Shown here piece by piece: positions 46,176-57,741 of a stretch of DNA of 64,000 bases. Below the pieces are notes generated by a model, which was not told the origin of the DNA, did no database searches, and worked only from the letters and a program-made list of their open reading frames with translations. Source of the DNA: Ampelocalamus luodianensis (Eukaryota > Streptophyta > Magnoliopsida > Poales > Poaceae). Location of the stretch: NCBI GenBank assembly GCA_036346255.1, contig CM070623.1, positions 4,754,407-4,818,406 of the forward strand, given 5' to 3'. A program made the position numbers and the translations under genes. How positions within the stretch are numbered: position 1 is the stretch's first letter; every line of letters starts with the position of its first letter.

Positions 46176-47745
46176 GGGTGCGGGCGGCTGGGCTGGTGGG
46201 CCGTGCGCGCGAGGGTTTTGGGCCGAGGCCGTTGGGTTTCAGCCCAACGCTATTTTTGGTTTTTCTTTTGCTTTTCTATTTGTTTAAATTCTGATAATTC
46301 ATTTAGGCTTTAGAAAATAGCAAAATAATTCTAAAAATTATGGAAAAATTCACAGAAATTCCCATACTTATTTTAGACTTAATAAAATTATTTCCAACTT
46401 AATGTTGGCTTTTAATTTTACAAATAAATTTGTTTTGACTTTAAAATATTTATAAAAAGCTTTTAAAATTTCAGAAAATTCTACAAAGACACATAAATTT
46501 TAATTTTTACTAAAAATTGAAAATTGGACTGTTACATCAAGTAAGGACCGGTCTTCGAGTGTATTTTGCTATACCTTCTCGTACTACCACATATCTTGAA
46601 TGGGCAGGACCTGGCTGAATAATTTGCAATGTCTCACCGTGGTTGTCCTATACGGTTGTGTGGGTGGTCCTTCATAACCCTCTTCCTTACATTCCCACCT
46701 AGCGCAAGAGGGGGCCTGAACCCTACGGGTGGTTAACCCAATAGGTGTGAAACCTTAGCGAGGGGGGACTGCAGTGGGATGACGCATTGTAAAGGTCTTG
46801 TGATAACCTCTTAGTCGCACACCTTCGGAAGTATGTGAGCAGACAGTATAATTGGTTATCTCTTGTGGGTAAAGCTGTACAACCTCTGTAGAGTGTAAAA
46901 CTATTCGAATAGCCATGTCCACGGTCAAGGACATACTGGCAAAGCTGCCCAAAGACTTGCTTGTTTGTTTTGGATCTCTATCCAAAATGGGTTTTGGGCG
47001 AGTAGCCTTAGGCGGTTAGCCTGGTGTTAGGAGGTTATCCTACACTGCTCTTATTCTTGTTATCAATCATTCAAAACTGTGTTAGAAAATGATTTTATGT
47101 ATGGTTTAGACTGCTTTGGAACTTAGTACAAGTAGTTGAAAAGAAACTTGGCTTTATGCAAATTAGCTCTATAAGCCTCCTGTTGTTAATCCATGCATGC
47201 ATTAATATGTTATTTGACGGGTGTGACCTGCGAGTACGGTTGTTGTGCTCACTCTTGCTTTGTTGCAAAGCAGGTGAGGAGATCTACGCTGAGGACCAAG
47301 AAGTCCTGGACGACTAGGCTACGCCCTCCAGCCGATAGCCTATGGTGTATCGGGTGGACTTGTCTTTTGCCTCCGCTGTCTGTTTTGCTTTTGCAGGCTT
47401 GTAAGCCATCTTTGTAATTAACTCTTTTGTTTTTATTAAAGTCTGCGTTGATTGTTGTTACCACTATTGTTCGCTGTGTGAGCTAGCCGTTGATCCTTGG
47501 GACTAGTTTAGTACACAGAGGACTTGGGGCTTTCCTAGGTCTCACGACCTCTTCGGGTTTGGTCTCTCGACCACTCCCGAGTCGGGTCGTGGTACTTGGG
47601 GACGTCCTGGGTCTCATGACCTCCTTGGGTTCGGTCTCGGGACCTCCGGGTGGTCCTGTTGGACCTCCTAGGTGGTCCTGGAGGACTTCTCGAGTGGTCC
47701 TGGTGGACCTCTCAGTCGAACCCTGGGTCGGGGCATGACAGGATA

Positions 47746-48562
47746 CTTGAGTAGTATGTCTGTATTTGGAATCATTTATTTGATGCTCATGTCTTACTGT
47801 TGGTATTGGAATTATGGTTTTATATTCATAATTAAATCTGGAATTAATCTGAAATATTTGTTAAAATCGCAATTTTGTCAAAAAAATGAAGTTGAACAAC
47901 TATTAGTGGAATCTAAATGCTTAATATGAGATATATAATAGCAGTAGGTTCGCAATTCTTGCACAATTGCTTCTCTGAAAGCCATCTGAAGCAAAGTTTG
48001 TAGTATATACCAAGTGCAAATTTTCGAGAACCACATAAATATAGAATGGAGAATCTGAATAACAATATAACCATTTAACAGATTGAAAAAAGGAGTAAAT
48101 GGATCAGAAGAAAACATACCAGGAAATGCCAATTGAACACACAAAATAAATAAGAAAAATATAAGCTCAGGGATCCCCTTAGTCATCTGCTTTATCTGCC
48201 AAAGCCCCATAATTCTAAATTTTGCTACCATATATCGAACAACGGAATGAAAGCCACATTGGAAAGAAACCCAACCATAGGATCCATACTAAAATTATAA
48301 GCGAGAAATAATTCGCTAAATGTATTCAATATTCACCCATTACTAAAAGCCACATTGCCATGAAACCCAAGCATGATTAGTAGCCTAAGGACTAACCTTG
48401 CTAGCACTGTAATTATTCTCGCAGTGAGCGTTGTGCCATGAGAGATATTGTGGTACAATTCAGAAGACCTGCAGCCACATCAAACATAGTCTCTTATGTC
48501 ATACTAACACGAGATAAGGACTCATGAACCTATAGAATTTCAGGCAGGATCACTACCTGTAC
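47746..48562. other. non-LTR sequence between two solo LTRs
   Basis: AT-rich, intron-like. It contains the possible minus-strand exon at 48397-48468. A minus frame of 117 codons (48231-47878) has membrane-like composition but spans weak splice sites and is not recognised. Confidence 0.4.
48397..48468 (-). CDS. possible exon of an unidentified minus-strand gene
   Basis: 72 bp between a good acceptor (GGCTGCAG) and a good donor (AAG then GTTAGT). It is open in a frame reading SSELYHNISHGTTLTARII and onward. The family is not recognised. A donor-like GAG|GTAAGC at 52420 and the GC-rich block to its right could be the 5' part of the same gene, split by the 48568-52231 LTR. This could be chance. 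Confidence 0.25.
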
Positions 48563-49191
48563 CTGGCTGTAACATCCCATTTCACATGTTGTTTGGTATC
48601 TTTCCATTCGTATTTTGGTTTTTTTTAAAAAAAAAATCTCAAATTATTGTGTAATTGCAAAATTCTCTGGTTACGGCCTCTTTTCAAGAGTTGGGCATCG
48701 AGTTTCTGCTTGAATCTCGGTTTCATTTCAAATCCTCTCAGTTGGGCCGACCCAGCTAGCCCCTCTCCTTCCCCTACCCCTCTCCTTTCCTTTCGACCAT
48801 GTGGTCAAAAACCTTCTTTCGACTATGTGCCCACTCTGTCATGCCTCGTGTGCCTTGTCCCTGCCTGGCGCCGTCTGCGACCACCCTTCCAGTTGCGATC
48901 TCCTCTTGGTTTAGACTAGCCACTTGGTTTCCACCACCTCTTGGTTTCGACAGCCTCTCGGTTTCGACCAGCCCCACCTGTCAGCCCCCACTCTCCCTCT
49001 CTCTCCCTCTTTTTCCTCAGCGACGTGCGCATTGAAGGCTATCGTCTCCTTTGTGACGTGTGCTTTTAATGTCATTATCCTTGCTGCGCCTTGCGCATTT
49101 TAATGCCGTCTGCTCACTAAATGATGTGCCTCCGTTGCGCAGCCGCAAATTCCACCGCTCCATCTTGACGCCCGATCCCCCTTTTTTCCCT

Positions 49192-49200
49192 CTATAAATA
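49192..49200 (+). promoter_or_regulatory. TATA box of the 48568 LTR
   Basis: ctataaata, canonical. Transcription would start about 30 bp downstream, before the repeat array. Confidence 0.6.
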
Positions 49201-49614
49201 GAACACTAGGGAGCCTCATCCTCCTCTTGTTCTTTCCCCAGCTTGCCCTCTCTAGCTCTGGCTGTAGTTTTCATGAATCCCTGAGCTCCGTAATCAACCG
49301 CCACGCTCCTCCTCCCGGTCCTCATCGTACCGGTGTAGCCCCCTTCTACCCGCATCGTTTCGTGCCGCAGAGCTCCTTGAAGCAATCCCCCTTACTCTAT
49401 TTTAGTTTTGTTTCACAAGAGCCACCGCCTTCCCCTCATCTTCACGTCCCAGCTAACCCCTTCACCGCTGGCCTCCTTCATCCTCGGCTAGAGCTTCCTC
49501 GCCGCCGTTTGCCGTCCTCCTTCACCCACAACTGTGAGCTTCCCCGTTGTCGTTCGCCGTCCGTCAACCTCCTCCGGCCCCTCTCTCTTTGTCCTGGTGA
49601 GTTTTTCGTGCCCT

Positions 49615-50110
49615 GTTCTCCTATTTTGTTCTTTTGACCACGTCGAGCGGTCGAGTCTTTTTTATTCTTTCGACCGTGTCGAGCAGTCGACCGCTATTGG
49701 AAGTAGTTGAATCCCTCTTCTCTTTCGACCGCTGTTGGGTAGTCGAATCCTTCCTCTCTTTCAACTGTGTTGAGCATTCGAATCTTTCTTCTTTCGACCG
49801 CGTCAAGCGGTCGAATCCCTCTTATCCTTCAACCACTGTTGAGTAGTCATATCCTTCCTATGACCACGTTGAGTAGTCGTATCCCTCTTGAATCTTTCCT
49901 ACGACCACGTTGAGTAGTTGTATCCTTCTTGAATCATTCATACGATCACGTTGAGTAATTGTATCCCTCTTGAATATTTCCTACGACCACGTTGAGTAGT
50001 CGTATCCTTCTATCCTTCGATCACTCATGCAGTCGAACCCTTCCAACCACTTATGTTGTCGAACCCCTTCTGACCACGTGGTGTACCTTCTGACCACGTG
50101 GTGTAGTCGA
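49615..50110 (+). repeat. degenerate array of ttcgaccg...gtcgaatcc units
   Basis: About a dozen units of 35-45 bp, each with cgacc(a/g)cgttgagtagtcg followed by (a/t)atcc(c/t)tctt. It occupies the same place relative to the TATA box as the 65-bp array in the 40701 LTR but has a different unit. Confidence 0.85.
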
Positions 50111-52508
50111 ACCTCCCTCCAACCTCGTGAAGTCAGATGATTAGTACTCGAAAACCAGGCTTCGAGGACTCTGTTCTCCTCTGTTATAACTCCAATTATG
50201 TTGTTTCTTATTTCTAAATTCAAGACCTTGCTGTTAGCTTAGGTCCTATTTAATTTGGAGTTCATTTATTATTTCTTGTGTGTTTATTTGTTCTCTCTGC
50301 TTGTTTGTTCCTCTTTTCGGTACGCTCGTGCGAGTAGAATTCGAAGAAGCAGGAGATCTCCACTTCGACCAAGCACAAGACCTCCAAGACCCTCCTTCCT
50401 TTCATCAAGGCGAGTCAACACTTTGATCATATTGCGTCTATATTTTTCACAAATTATATTCATTTAAATTACCGAAACTGCATGCTTTAATTCTTTAAAC
50501 AAATGTATGTTGGCTCTTAAGGTAGTTAAATACTCATTTGATGATTAATTATGTATTATACCATCCTTTGATATTTAAATCCATTACTCCATGTCACCCT
50601 AGTAACTATGTGGTAAATTACTAATTGTAGGTTGTACTTAAGTGACATGCTAGTCTTGCTTAAGTACCAGGGCACCAAGTGTCCTGATCTTTATCCCTTA
50701 AAATCATGAATTGTTTTGGGGCAGTCGTGGGAGGTACATGACTGCAGTATTTGAAATAAAGCGGTTTTCCTTCCCCAAAACCCCAACTTCTAACACCACA
50801 TCTAGGCAGATGGTATGATGGTGGGTGCTGATGTAGCACGAGGATGGTGGGTTTGTGGTCTGAACCACCTAGATGACCCTAAGGTCTTAATCCGGTGTTG
50901 GCCTCCCTTGTAAAACATGTGCAACAACAAGTCTGCAAAGTGCAACTTGGCTTAGTAAAGTTATCGAACCCTGAAAGTCATCTCCCTGAAGAGGATTGGG
51001 GCAGTACAAGTGGCGGATGCGTTCCGACTTGAAATGGACATCGTGATATGGTGAAGTTGCCAGCTGTGCTAGTCGTTGTGGCCAGAGCCAGCTGCGCTAG
51101 TCGTTGTGGTAAACATCCTGCACAACATATGGGTGTAACCCTATATGGGTGAGATGACGGAAGGGGTGAGATAATTCGAAAAGTTACTGTGATGGTCTCT
51201 CGACCACATGACTAAGGCATTATGTGGGGCTACGAGTTGATTATCTCTTGTGGGTAAAGTGTACAAACCTCTACAGAGTGTAAACTGTTTAAACAGTCCT
51301 GCCTACGGTTAAAGACGGACTTGAGAACTTTACTAGAGTTAGTTCTATTTCAAAAACCTTTGTGGATGGGTTAAAAACTGGTCGAGCTGATGTAACCTGT
51401 ACCTGGTGTTGCTCCTGGGTGATCGTACCCGATGTTGTTCCCAGGTCGTCATACCCAGCGTTGTTAATAGTGGTCGTAGCCACATTTCTTTAAGCATAGG
51501 TGGGGATAGCCTCTGTTGTTATCTACTATTGCATAATTACTCTCTTTAAAAAAATACAATTTGGTTAAAATGCTAAGTGATAGGAATTTCTAATTATGAT
51601 ATTTGAAAACCTTGCTTTGGCAAATAAAAGAACCCGAGCCTTCCTTGATAAGCCATGCAAGTATACTACTGTATTCTGTGTGTTGGTTCATGAGCACGGA
51701 AGTTGTGCTCACTCTCGCTCTTTCCCCAACCCTTCAGATCCAGCGGATCAAGGAGACTACGACTACTATGAGGACCCCAAAGTCGAGGGACAAGGTGGCG
51801 ATGAAGAGTAGTCTAGTTTTGAGTAGCCTTAGCCTCGCCCAGTCTAGTTGGTTCGTCGGTACTTGTGTACGACCAGTATTGTCCCAGTCTTTGGGCAATA
51901 CCAGTCGTATACGAGTACCCCAGTCGCATGCCTGTAGAGAGTTGTGTCCTACCTCCCTCTTTTGCTTCTGCTGTAGTTTTCAACCAGGTGGTCGAAGCCT
52001 GCGTGTTCAGCTATTCTCTTTTCTTGCAATGTAATCATTTGGCCTGCTCAGCCCTCTTATTGAAAAAACTCAACCCGACATGGTCTATGTCACTATGATG
52101 TTTGTAATATATTGAATGGTTTGGACTTTACGACATGTATGATTTGATTCAGCGATGTGCCTGTGAGTGCTATCTACTGATCCAGGAAATAGCACAGTAT
52201 TTTCACAGAGGAATCGATTTTGGGTCCGACACTGGCTGGTTCCTTCTTCTCCTTGCCTACATCGAAGTCTCGAACCCCAGTCAATTTGCAGGGGGTGAAG
52301 AAACAGGAGAAGGCCAAAACTATAGCTACATGGCATGTTGCAGAGAAGGAGACAGGAGACAGAGAAGAAGAAAAACAAATAGAAGCAGAAGCAGAAGAAT
52401 AAATAGGTAGATGTGCTTACCTCGGTGCAACTCCCACTCACACACATCCTTGATTGGAAGACTGCAACTGTTAATTCAGCAGACACATTCATTCAAGCTC
52501 GACAGTTC

Positions 52509-52845
52509 TTAAGTGCGATGGTTGACAGGCAACTGCTCCCCAATCAGCGATTTGTCATCCCCACGGCTGTGCATCCATCCGTACGTATGACAGCGCAGGT
52601 GCAGCGGCGGCAATGGCCACCCAGTCAAGAGCCATGTGTTGCGGGTGACGATCTGGTTCACTCCGAGCACACTGATGACGGCGAGGCCGATGGCACAGGA
52701 CAGTGATTTCGTTGCTGCAAGGTTTCCCATTCTAGACTGCGGCTGCGGTGGTGACCACCGGATGCTGATTCGAGTAATCATGGCGGCGGCGCGAGAGCCT
52801 AGGGATGGGCTGGTGTAAGGGCAGTGGTGGTGTGAGAGGTTAGGG
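52509..52845 (-). CDS. open frame in GC-rich block, unidentified
   Basis: 112 codons from the second ATG in this frame, starting MITRISIRWSPPQPQSRMGN and followed by a hydrophobic stretch (SCAIGLAVISVLGV). No family is recognised. The start lies in one of three tandem GC-rich repeats, so the frame may be fortuitous. A splice-donor-like sequence follows at 52420. Confidence 0.25.
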
Positions 52846-53198
52846 GACTGGGCAGCGGTCGCGGCGGCACCACCGCCCATCGAATGCGGATGCGAGGAAT
52901 CGGGCGGCGGCGCGGGAGGCTGGGAGATGGGCGGTGGTGGCGTGAGAGGAATGGGGATTGATGGTGGCGGCAGCGTGATATGCGGTGGGAGGGCGTGGGT
53001 GACAGGTAGGTGAGGTGCGGGCGGCGGCAGCGCCGCCGCTTGTCGGATGCTGTTGTGAGGAATCGGGCAGCGGCACGAGAGGCTACGAGATGGGGCGGTG
53101 GCAGCGTGAGAGGAGTGGAGATTAATGGCAGCAGCGACGCGATATGCGGCGGGAGGGCATGGGCAACAGGTAGGGGGAGGTGTGGGAGAAGTGGGAGT
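52755..53198. repeat. GC-rich tandem triplication, unit up to ~160 bp
   Basis: Three diverged copies begin near 52755, 52880 and 53040. Each carries cgaggaatcgggcggcggcg-like, gatgggcggtggtggcgtga-like and gtgatatgcggtgggagggc-like segments. The first copy is shortened. Confidence 0.75.
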
Positions 53199-53358
53199 CT
53201 TTTAATTTTTTATTCTTTTTTAAAAAAAATATTTTAAAGATAGTCCTTTTCTAACTTTATTTTCAATTCTGACCCCTTTAGTCACGCTATGATCTGTGTC
53301 GTGACCAAACTATGCTGTCACACCATCGATCGCGACTTGACCAAACTATACTGTCACA
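53199..53358. repeat. short duplicated segment left of the copia element
   Basis: cttgaccaaactatactgtc-acacca occurs twice in diverged form (about 53305-53327 and 53334-53358) after a T/A-rich stretch. Origin unknown. Confidence 0.5.
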
Positions 53359-53767
53359 CCATGCTGATCTCAGGTCTAAGGATTATACATCATCATTGCT
53401 TGAGACCAACTAACGACACATAGAATCATAACAATCTCAATAGTGTCTCAAGGTGGGTCTTATCCAACACCATGTTCTCTAACATGTGTCCATATTATTG
53501 ATTTGATATGTCCATATCTATGACCTGTGAAACATGGTCATCAACCAATACATATGCTAGTCTATTCATATGTGTCCTCATATGTTTCCGACCAGGGAAC
53601 GTTTAAGAATAATTATCGCAGAAATACAGAGTTTCACAATCAAGTCACATACTTGATGACAAATATTAACGATATAATTCTAGGAACAAGATAACACATT
53701 ATCCAATGTTATGAACATAATGTAATATAATCATCTCTATGATTGCCTCTAGGGCATATTTTCAATA
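53359..53767 (-). repeat. truncated 3' LTR of the minus-strand copia element
   Basis: Matches 60067-60475. The sequence diverges abruptly left of ccatgctgatctc, where an unrelated ctgtcacacca repeat begins. Confidence 0.88.
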
Positions 53768-53787
53768 GTCTCCCACTTGCACTAGAG

Positions 53788-56700
53788 TCAATCATTTAGG
53801 TATTTAATACCAATAGCTCTTGTGTGCGCCTCATGCTTTGGCTGTGTGAGAGGCTTTGTCAACGGATCAGCAACATTTAAATCCGTATGAATTTTGCTTA
53901 TCTTAACATCTCCTCTATCCACCAATTCGCGAATAAGGTGGTAACGCCTGAGTATATGCTTGGACTTCTGATGGGATCTAGGCTCCTTAGCCTGCGCAAT
54001 GGCTCCATTATTGTCACAATAGAGATCCATTGGGCCCGAGGCACTCGGAACCATACCCAATTCAGCAATGAAATTCCTTATCCAAACACCTTACTTCGCA
54101 GCTTCAGAAGCCGTAATGTACTCGGCCTCCGTCGTAGAATCAGCAACCGTCCCTTGCTTAAAACTTTTCCAACTCACTGCTCCTCCATTCAAAATGAATA
54201 CATAACCAGATTGCAAACGATAATCATCTTTGTCGGTTTGGAAGCTTGCATCGGTGTAACCATTTATAACGAGCTCTTCATCACCGCCATAAACTAGGAA
54301 CGCATCCTTAGTCCTTCTTAAATACTTAAGAATGTTTTTCACAGCTGTCCAGTGACCTTCACCGGGATCAGCTTGGTATCTATTCGTAACACTTAGAGCA
54401 TATGATACATCTGGTCGAGTACATATCATAGCATACATGATGGATCCAATAGCTGAAGCATACGGAATACCATTCATACGGTCTCGCTCATCAGTTGTCG
54501 AATGACACTGACTCTTGCTAAGACTTATGCCATGTGACATAGGCAAGAACCCTTTCTTGGCATCCTGCATGCTGAACCGAATCAACACCTTGTCAATGTA
54601 AGTACTTTGGCTTAATCCAATTAGCCTTCTTGATCTATCTCTATAGATCTTTATTCCTAAGATATACGCTGCCTCTCCAAGGTCCTTCATAGAAAAACTA
54701 TTTTTCAATGATACCTTAACAGATTCCAGCATTGGAATGTCATTCCCAATCAATAATATGTCATCTACATATAAGATCAGAATAACGAGTGCGCACCCAC
54801 TAACCTTCATGTAAACACAAGGTTCTTCTTTGTTCTTGACGAAACCAAACCTTTTAATCTCCTCATCAAAACGTATATTCCAACTCCGAGATGCTTACTT
54901 CAACCCATAAATGAACTTTTGAAGTTTGCATACTTTCGTAGCATTCTTTGGATCGACAAAACCTTCAGGCTGTGTCATGTACACATCCTCACTTAGGTTT
55001 CCATTAAGGAAAGTCATTTTGACATCAATTTGTCATATCTCATAGTCGAAATATGTAGCAATAGCTAGAATGATCCGTATAGATTTAAGCATCGCTACCA
55101 GTGAGAAAGTCTCATCGTAGTCAGCCCCTTGAACTTGTCGAAACCTTTTTGCGACTAGTCGAGCTTTATGAATGTGAACATTTCCATCTATATCAATCCT
55201 TTTCTTATAGATCCATTTGCACTCAATGGTTTTAACACCATCAAGAGGATCGACCAGATTCCAAACCTGATTGTTACTCATGGAGTCTATCTCGGATTTC
55301 ATGGCTTCAAGTCATTTCTCAGAGTCTGGGTCCATCATCGCTTCCTCAAAAGACTTAGGCTCATCATTATTCAACAATAATATGTCATGTCCATACCTTA
55401 TAGGCAATTGACGTGGCCTTTTAGATCTACGTGGGGCTGATGCCTCATCTACAGGTTCAACAACAATTTGTTCATCCTGTAGAGGTTCAGTAGGAGTTGA
55501 AACACTTTCAGATGTTTCCCGAATTTCTTCGAGTTGCACATTTCTCCCACTGACTTCTTTTGAAAGAAACTCTTTCTCCAAAAAGACACCATTTCGGGCA
55601 ACAAAAACTTTGCCCTCTTCCCTGTTGTAGAAGTAATATCCTTTGGTTTCCCTAGGATATCCTATAAAGAAGCATTTATCAGACTTGGGTGTGAGTTTAT
55701 CAGACGTCAAACGTTTAACATAGACATCACATCCCCAAATCCTTAGAAAAGATAAACTAGGACTCTTCCCAGTCCACATCTCATATGGTGTATTATCTAC
55801 TGATTTTGATGGTAACTTATTTAAAGTGAAAGCGGCAGTTTCAAGAGCGTAACCCCAAAAATACAATGGCAGATCAGATTGGCTCATCATCGACCGAACC
55901 ATGTCCAACAAGATCTGATTACGCCGCTTGGATACCCCATTCCATTGTGGAGTGCCTGGTGGTGTAAGCTGTGGAACAATTCCATATTGCTTCAAATGAT
56001 CATCAAATTCATGGCTCAAAAATTCACCTCCACGATCAGATCGTAAAGATTTGATTGTCTTGCCAAGTTGATTATGTACCTCACTCTGGAACTCCTTGAA
56101 CTTTTCAAAGGATTCCGACTTGTGCCTCATTAAATAGACATATCCATATCTACTATAGTCATCGGTGAAGGTAATGAAGCATCAAAACCACCTCTAGTGT
56201 TGTGCTCATTGGTCCACATACATCGGTATGTACGAGTGCCAACAGTCCTGACGCCTCTCACTCGACTCAAGTGAAAGGAGTCTTGGTCATCTTTCCGAGT
56301 AGGCAAGATTCGCACGTTTCAAATGATTCTAAATCAGATGAGTTTAGAATTCCATCATCATGGAGCTTCTTCATACGTTTCTCACTTATGTGACCCAAAC
56401 GACAATGCCAAATAAAAGTGGAATTCATATTATTAGGCCTAAGCCTCTTCGCATTAATATTATAGACGGGTGCAACATCAAGATTCAAAATAAACAACCC
56501 ATTCAAAACATGTGCATAGCCATAAAACACTTCATTCAAAAATATAGAACAACCATTGTTCTCAATAATGAATTTATAACCTTCTGCCATCAAACATGAG
56601 GCAGAGATAATGTTTCTACTCATAGCTGGAACGTAATAACAATTATTTAATCCCATAATAAGTCCTGAAGGCAAAAGTAATGGCAAGGTCCCGACGGCTA

Positions 56701-57741
56701 GTGCAGCAACCCTTGCTTTATTCTCGACGCGAAGATCCATCTCGCCTCTTGCAACTCTCCTAATTCTTGTTAGACTCTGCATCGAATTGCAAATATGAGC
56801 AGCCGATCCGGTATAAAATACCCATGAGTTAACAGAAGAATCAGCAAGAAAAACATCTATAACATTAATACCTGAAGTGGAGGGTTTAGTCCCACCATTC
56901 TTTTTCAGATCAGCCACATATTTCTTGCAGTTCCTCTTCCAATGGCCTAGCTGTTTGCAGTAAAAGCATTCATTCTCTTGAGTCGGGCCAGACTTAGTCT
57001 TGAGCTTAGGCTTGTTAGTTTGGATCCTATCCGAAGCTTTAGCCTTGCCCTTTCCATTGACCTTAGTCTTAGCCTTCTTCTTGAAGCTCGTACTCTTTTG
57101 CATCATCATCACATGATTGTTGCTTTTCTTAATACTGTCTTCCGCAGTCTTGAGCATCATATGCAGTTCGGTGAGATTCTTGTCTAAACTATTCATATGG
57201 AAGTTCAGAATGAACAACCCATAGCTTGTAGGAAGCGAAGCAAGAATCAAATTTGTAGCCAACTCTTGACTAAGTGGAAAACCAAGTTTTTTCAAGCTCT
57301 GTGTGTAACCAACTATCTTGATTACATGTGGGCTCACCGGACTACCCTCAGCTAGCTTGCACCCAAACAATTTCTTTGATATCTCATATCTCTCATTTCT
57401 TGCCTGTGTCTCAAACATGCCTTTGAGTGCCACGATCATATCGTAGGCCTTAATGTTCTCAAACTGCTTCTGAAGATCTGAGTTCATAGCAGCAAGCGTG
57501 AGACAGCTAACATCAAGGGACTCATCACATGCCTTTTTATAGGCGCTTTTAAGAGCAAAGAACAAAGATTTTCAGCAGGCACATCTGGAATTGGTTTCTC
57601 TAGAACATGTTCCTTTTTATCTTGCCTAAGAACAATTCTTAGGTTGCGGGACCAATCTGCAAAATTTGTTCCATTCAGTTTTTCCTTATCAAGTACCGAA
57701 CGTAAAGCAAAACTGGATGTAGGTACAACAGTTGGTGCCAT
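53788..57741 (-). pseudogene. copia gag-pol polyprotein, broken in several places
   Basis: Gag starts MAPTVVPTSSFALRSVLDKE (57741). The zinc knuckle CFYCKQLGHWKRNC is near 56960. The protease motif reads WVFYTGSAAHI (about 56820), with Tyr where the family has catalytic Asp. GAG-pre-integrase WHCRLGHISEKR is near 56400. Integrase includes SDRGGEF and then NGVSKRRNQ (about 55935), with Lys in place of the third acidic residue. Reverse transcriptase shows LILYVDDILLIGND (about 54750). RNase H ends near 53788. Frames change near 57540, 56290, 55310 and 54850, so the copy cannot make the protein. Confidence 0.9.

Larger units (their letters stand above)
43320..46536 (-). mobile_element. solo LTR (3,217 bp) inserted in another solo LTR
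   Basis: Plus-strand ends are tgtcgaaccc and ggactgttaca, so in minus sense it is TGTAACAGTCC...GGGTTCGACA. 5-bp target duplication tcaag at 43315-43319 and 46537-46541. The minus orientation is set by a TATAAAAG box at 45730-45723 and by modules shared in reverse with the 40701 and 48568 LTRs. The CpG-rich block 45190-46260 gives long open frames on both strands, but these are composition effects inside U3/R. Confidence 0.87.
40701..47740 (+). mobile_element. solo LTR (~3.8 kb) carrying another solo LTR
   Basis: Begins tgtaacgcccctg, ends gggtcggggcatgaca. 5-bp target duplication ggata at 40696-40700 and 47741-47745. No primer site, gag or pol follows, so it is a solo LTR left by LTR-LTR recombination. 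Length without the nested 3,217-bp LTR and its 5-bp duplication is 3,818 bp. It has a TATA-like site (41631) and two tandem-repeat arrays. It shares sequence modules with 48568-52231. Confidence 0.87.
48568..52231 (+). mobile_element. solo LTR, 3,664 bp
   Basis: Begins tgtaacatccc and ends gggtccgaca. 5-bp target duplication ctggc at 48563-48567 and 52232-52236. TATA box tctataaata at 49191-49200, a tandem array downstream (49615-50110), and a conserved palindromic module (51247-51320). It belongs to the same group as the LTRs at 40701 and 43320. No internal element sequence remains. Confidence 0.86.

Noticed and set aside
45187..46287. Long GC-rich open frames on both strands (up to 165 codons)
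   Set aside because: They lie inside a solo LTR with defined ends and target duplication, overlap each other in all frames, and show only Arg/Ala/Gly-rich composition. This is a composition effect of a CpG-rich U3/R region.
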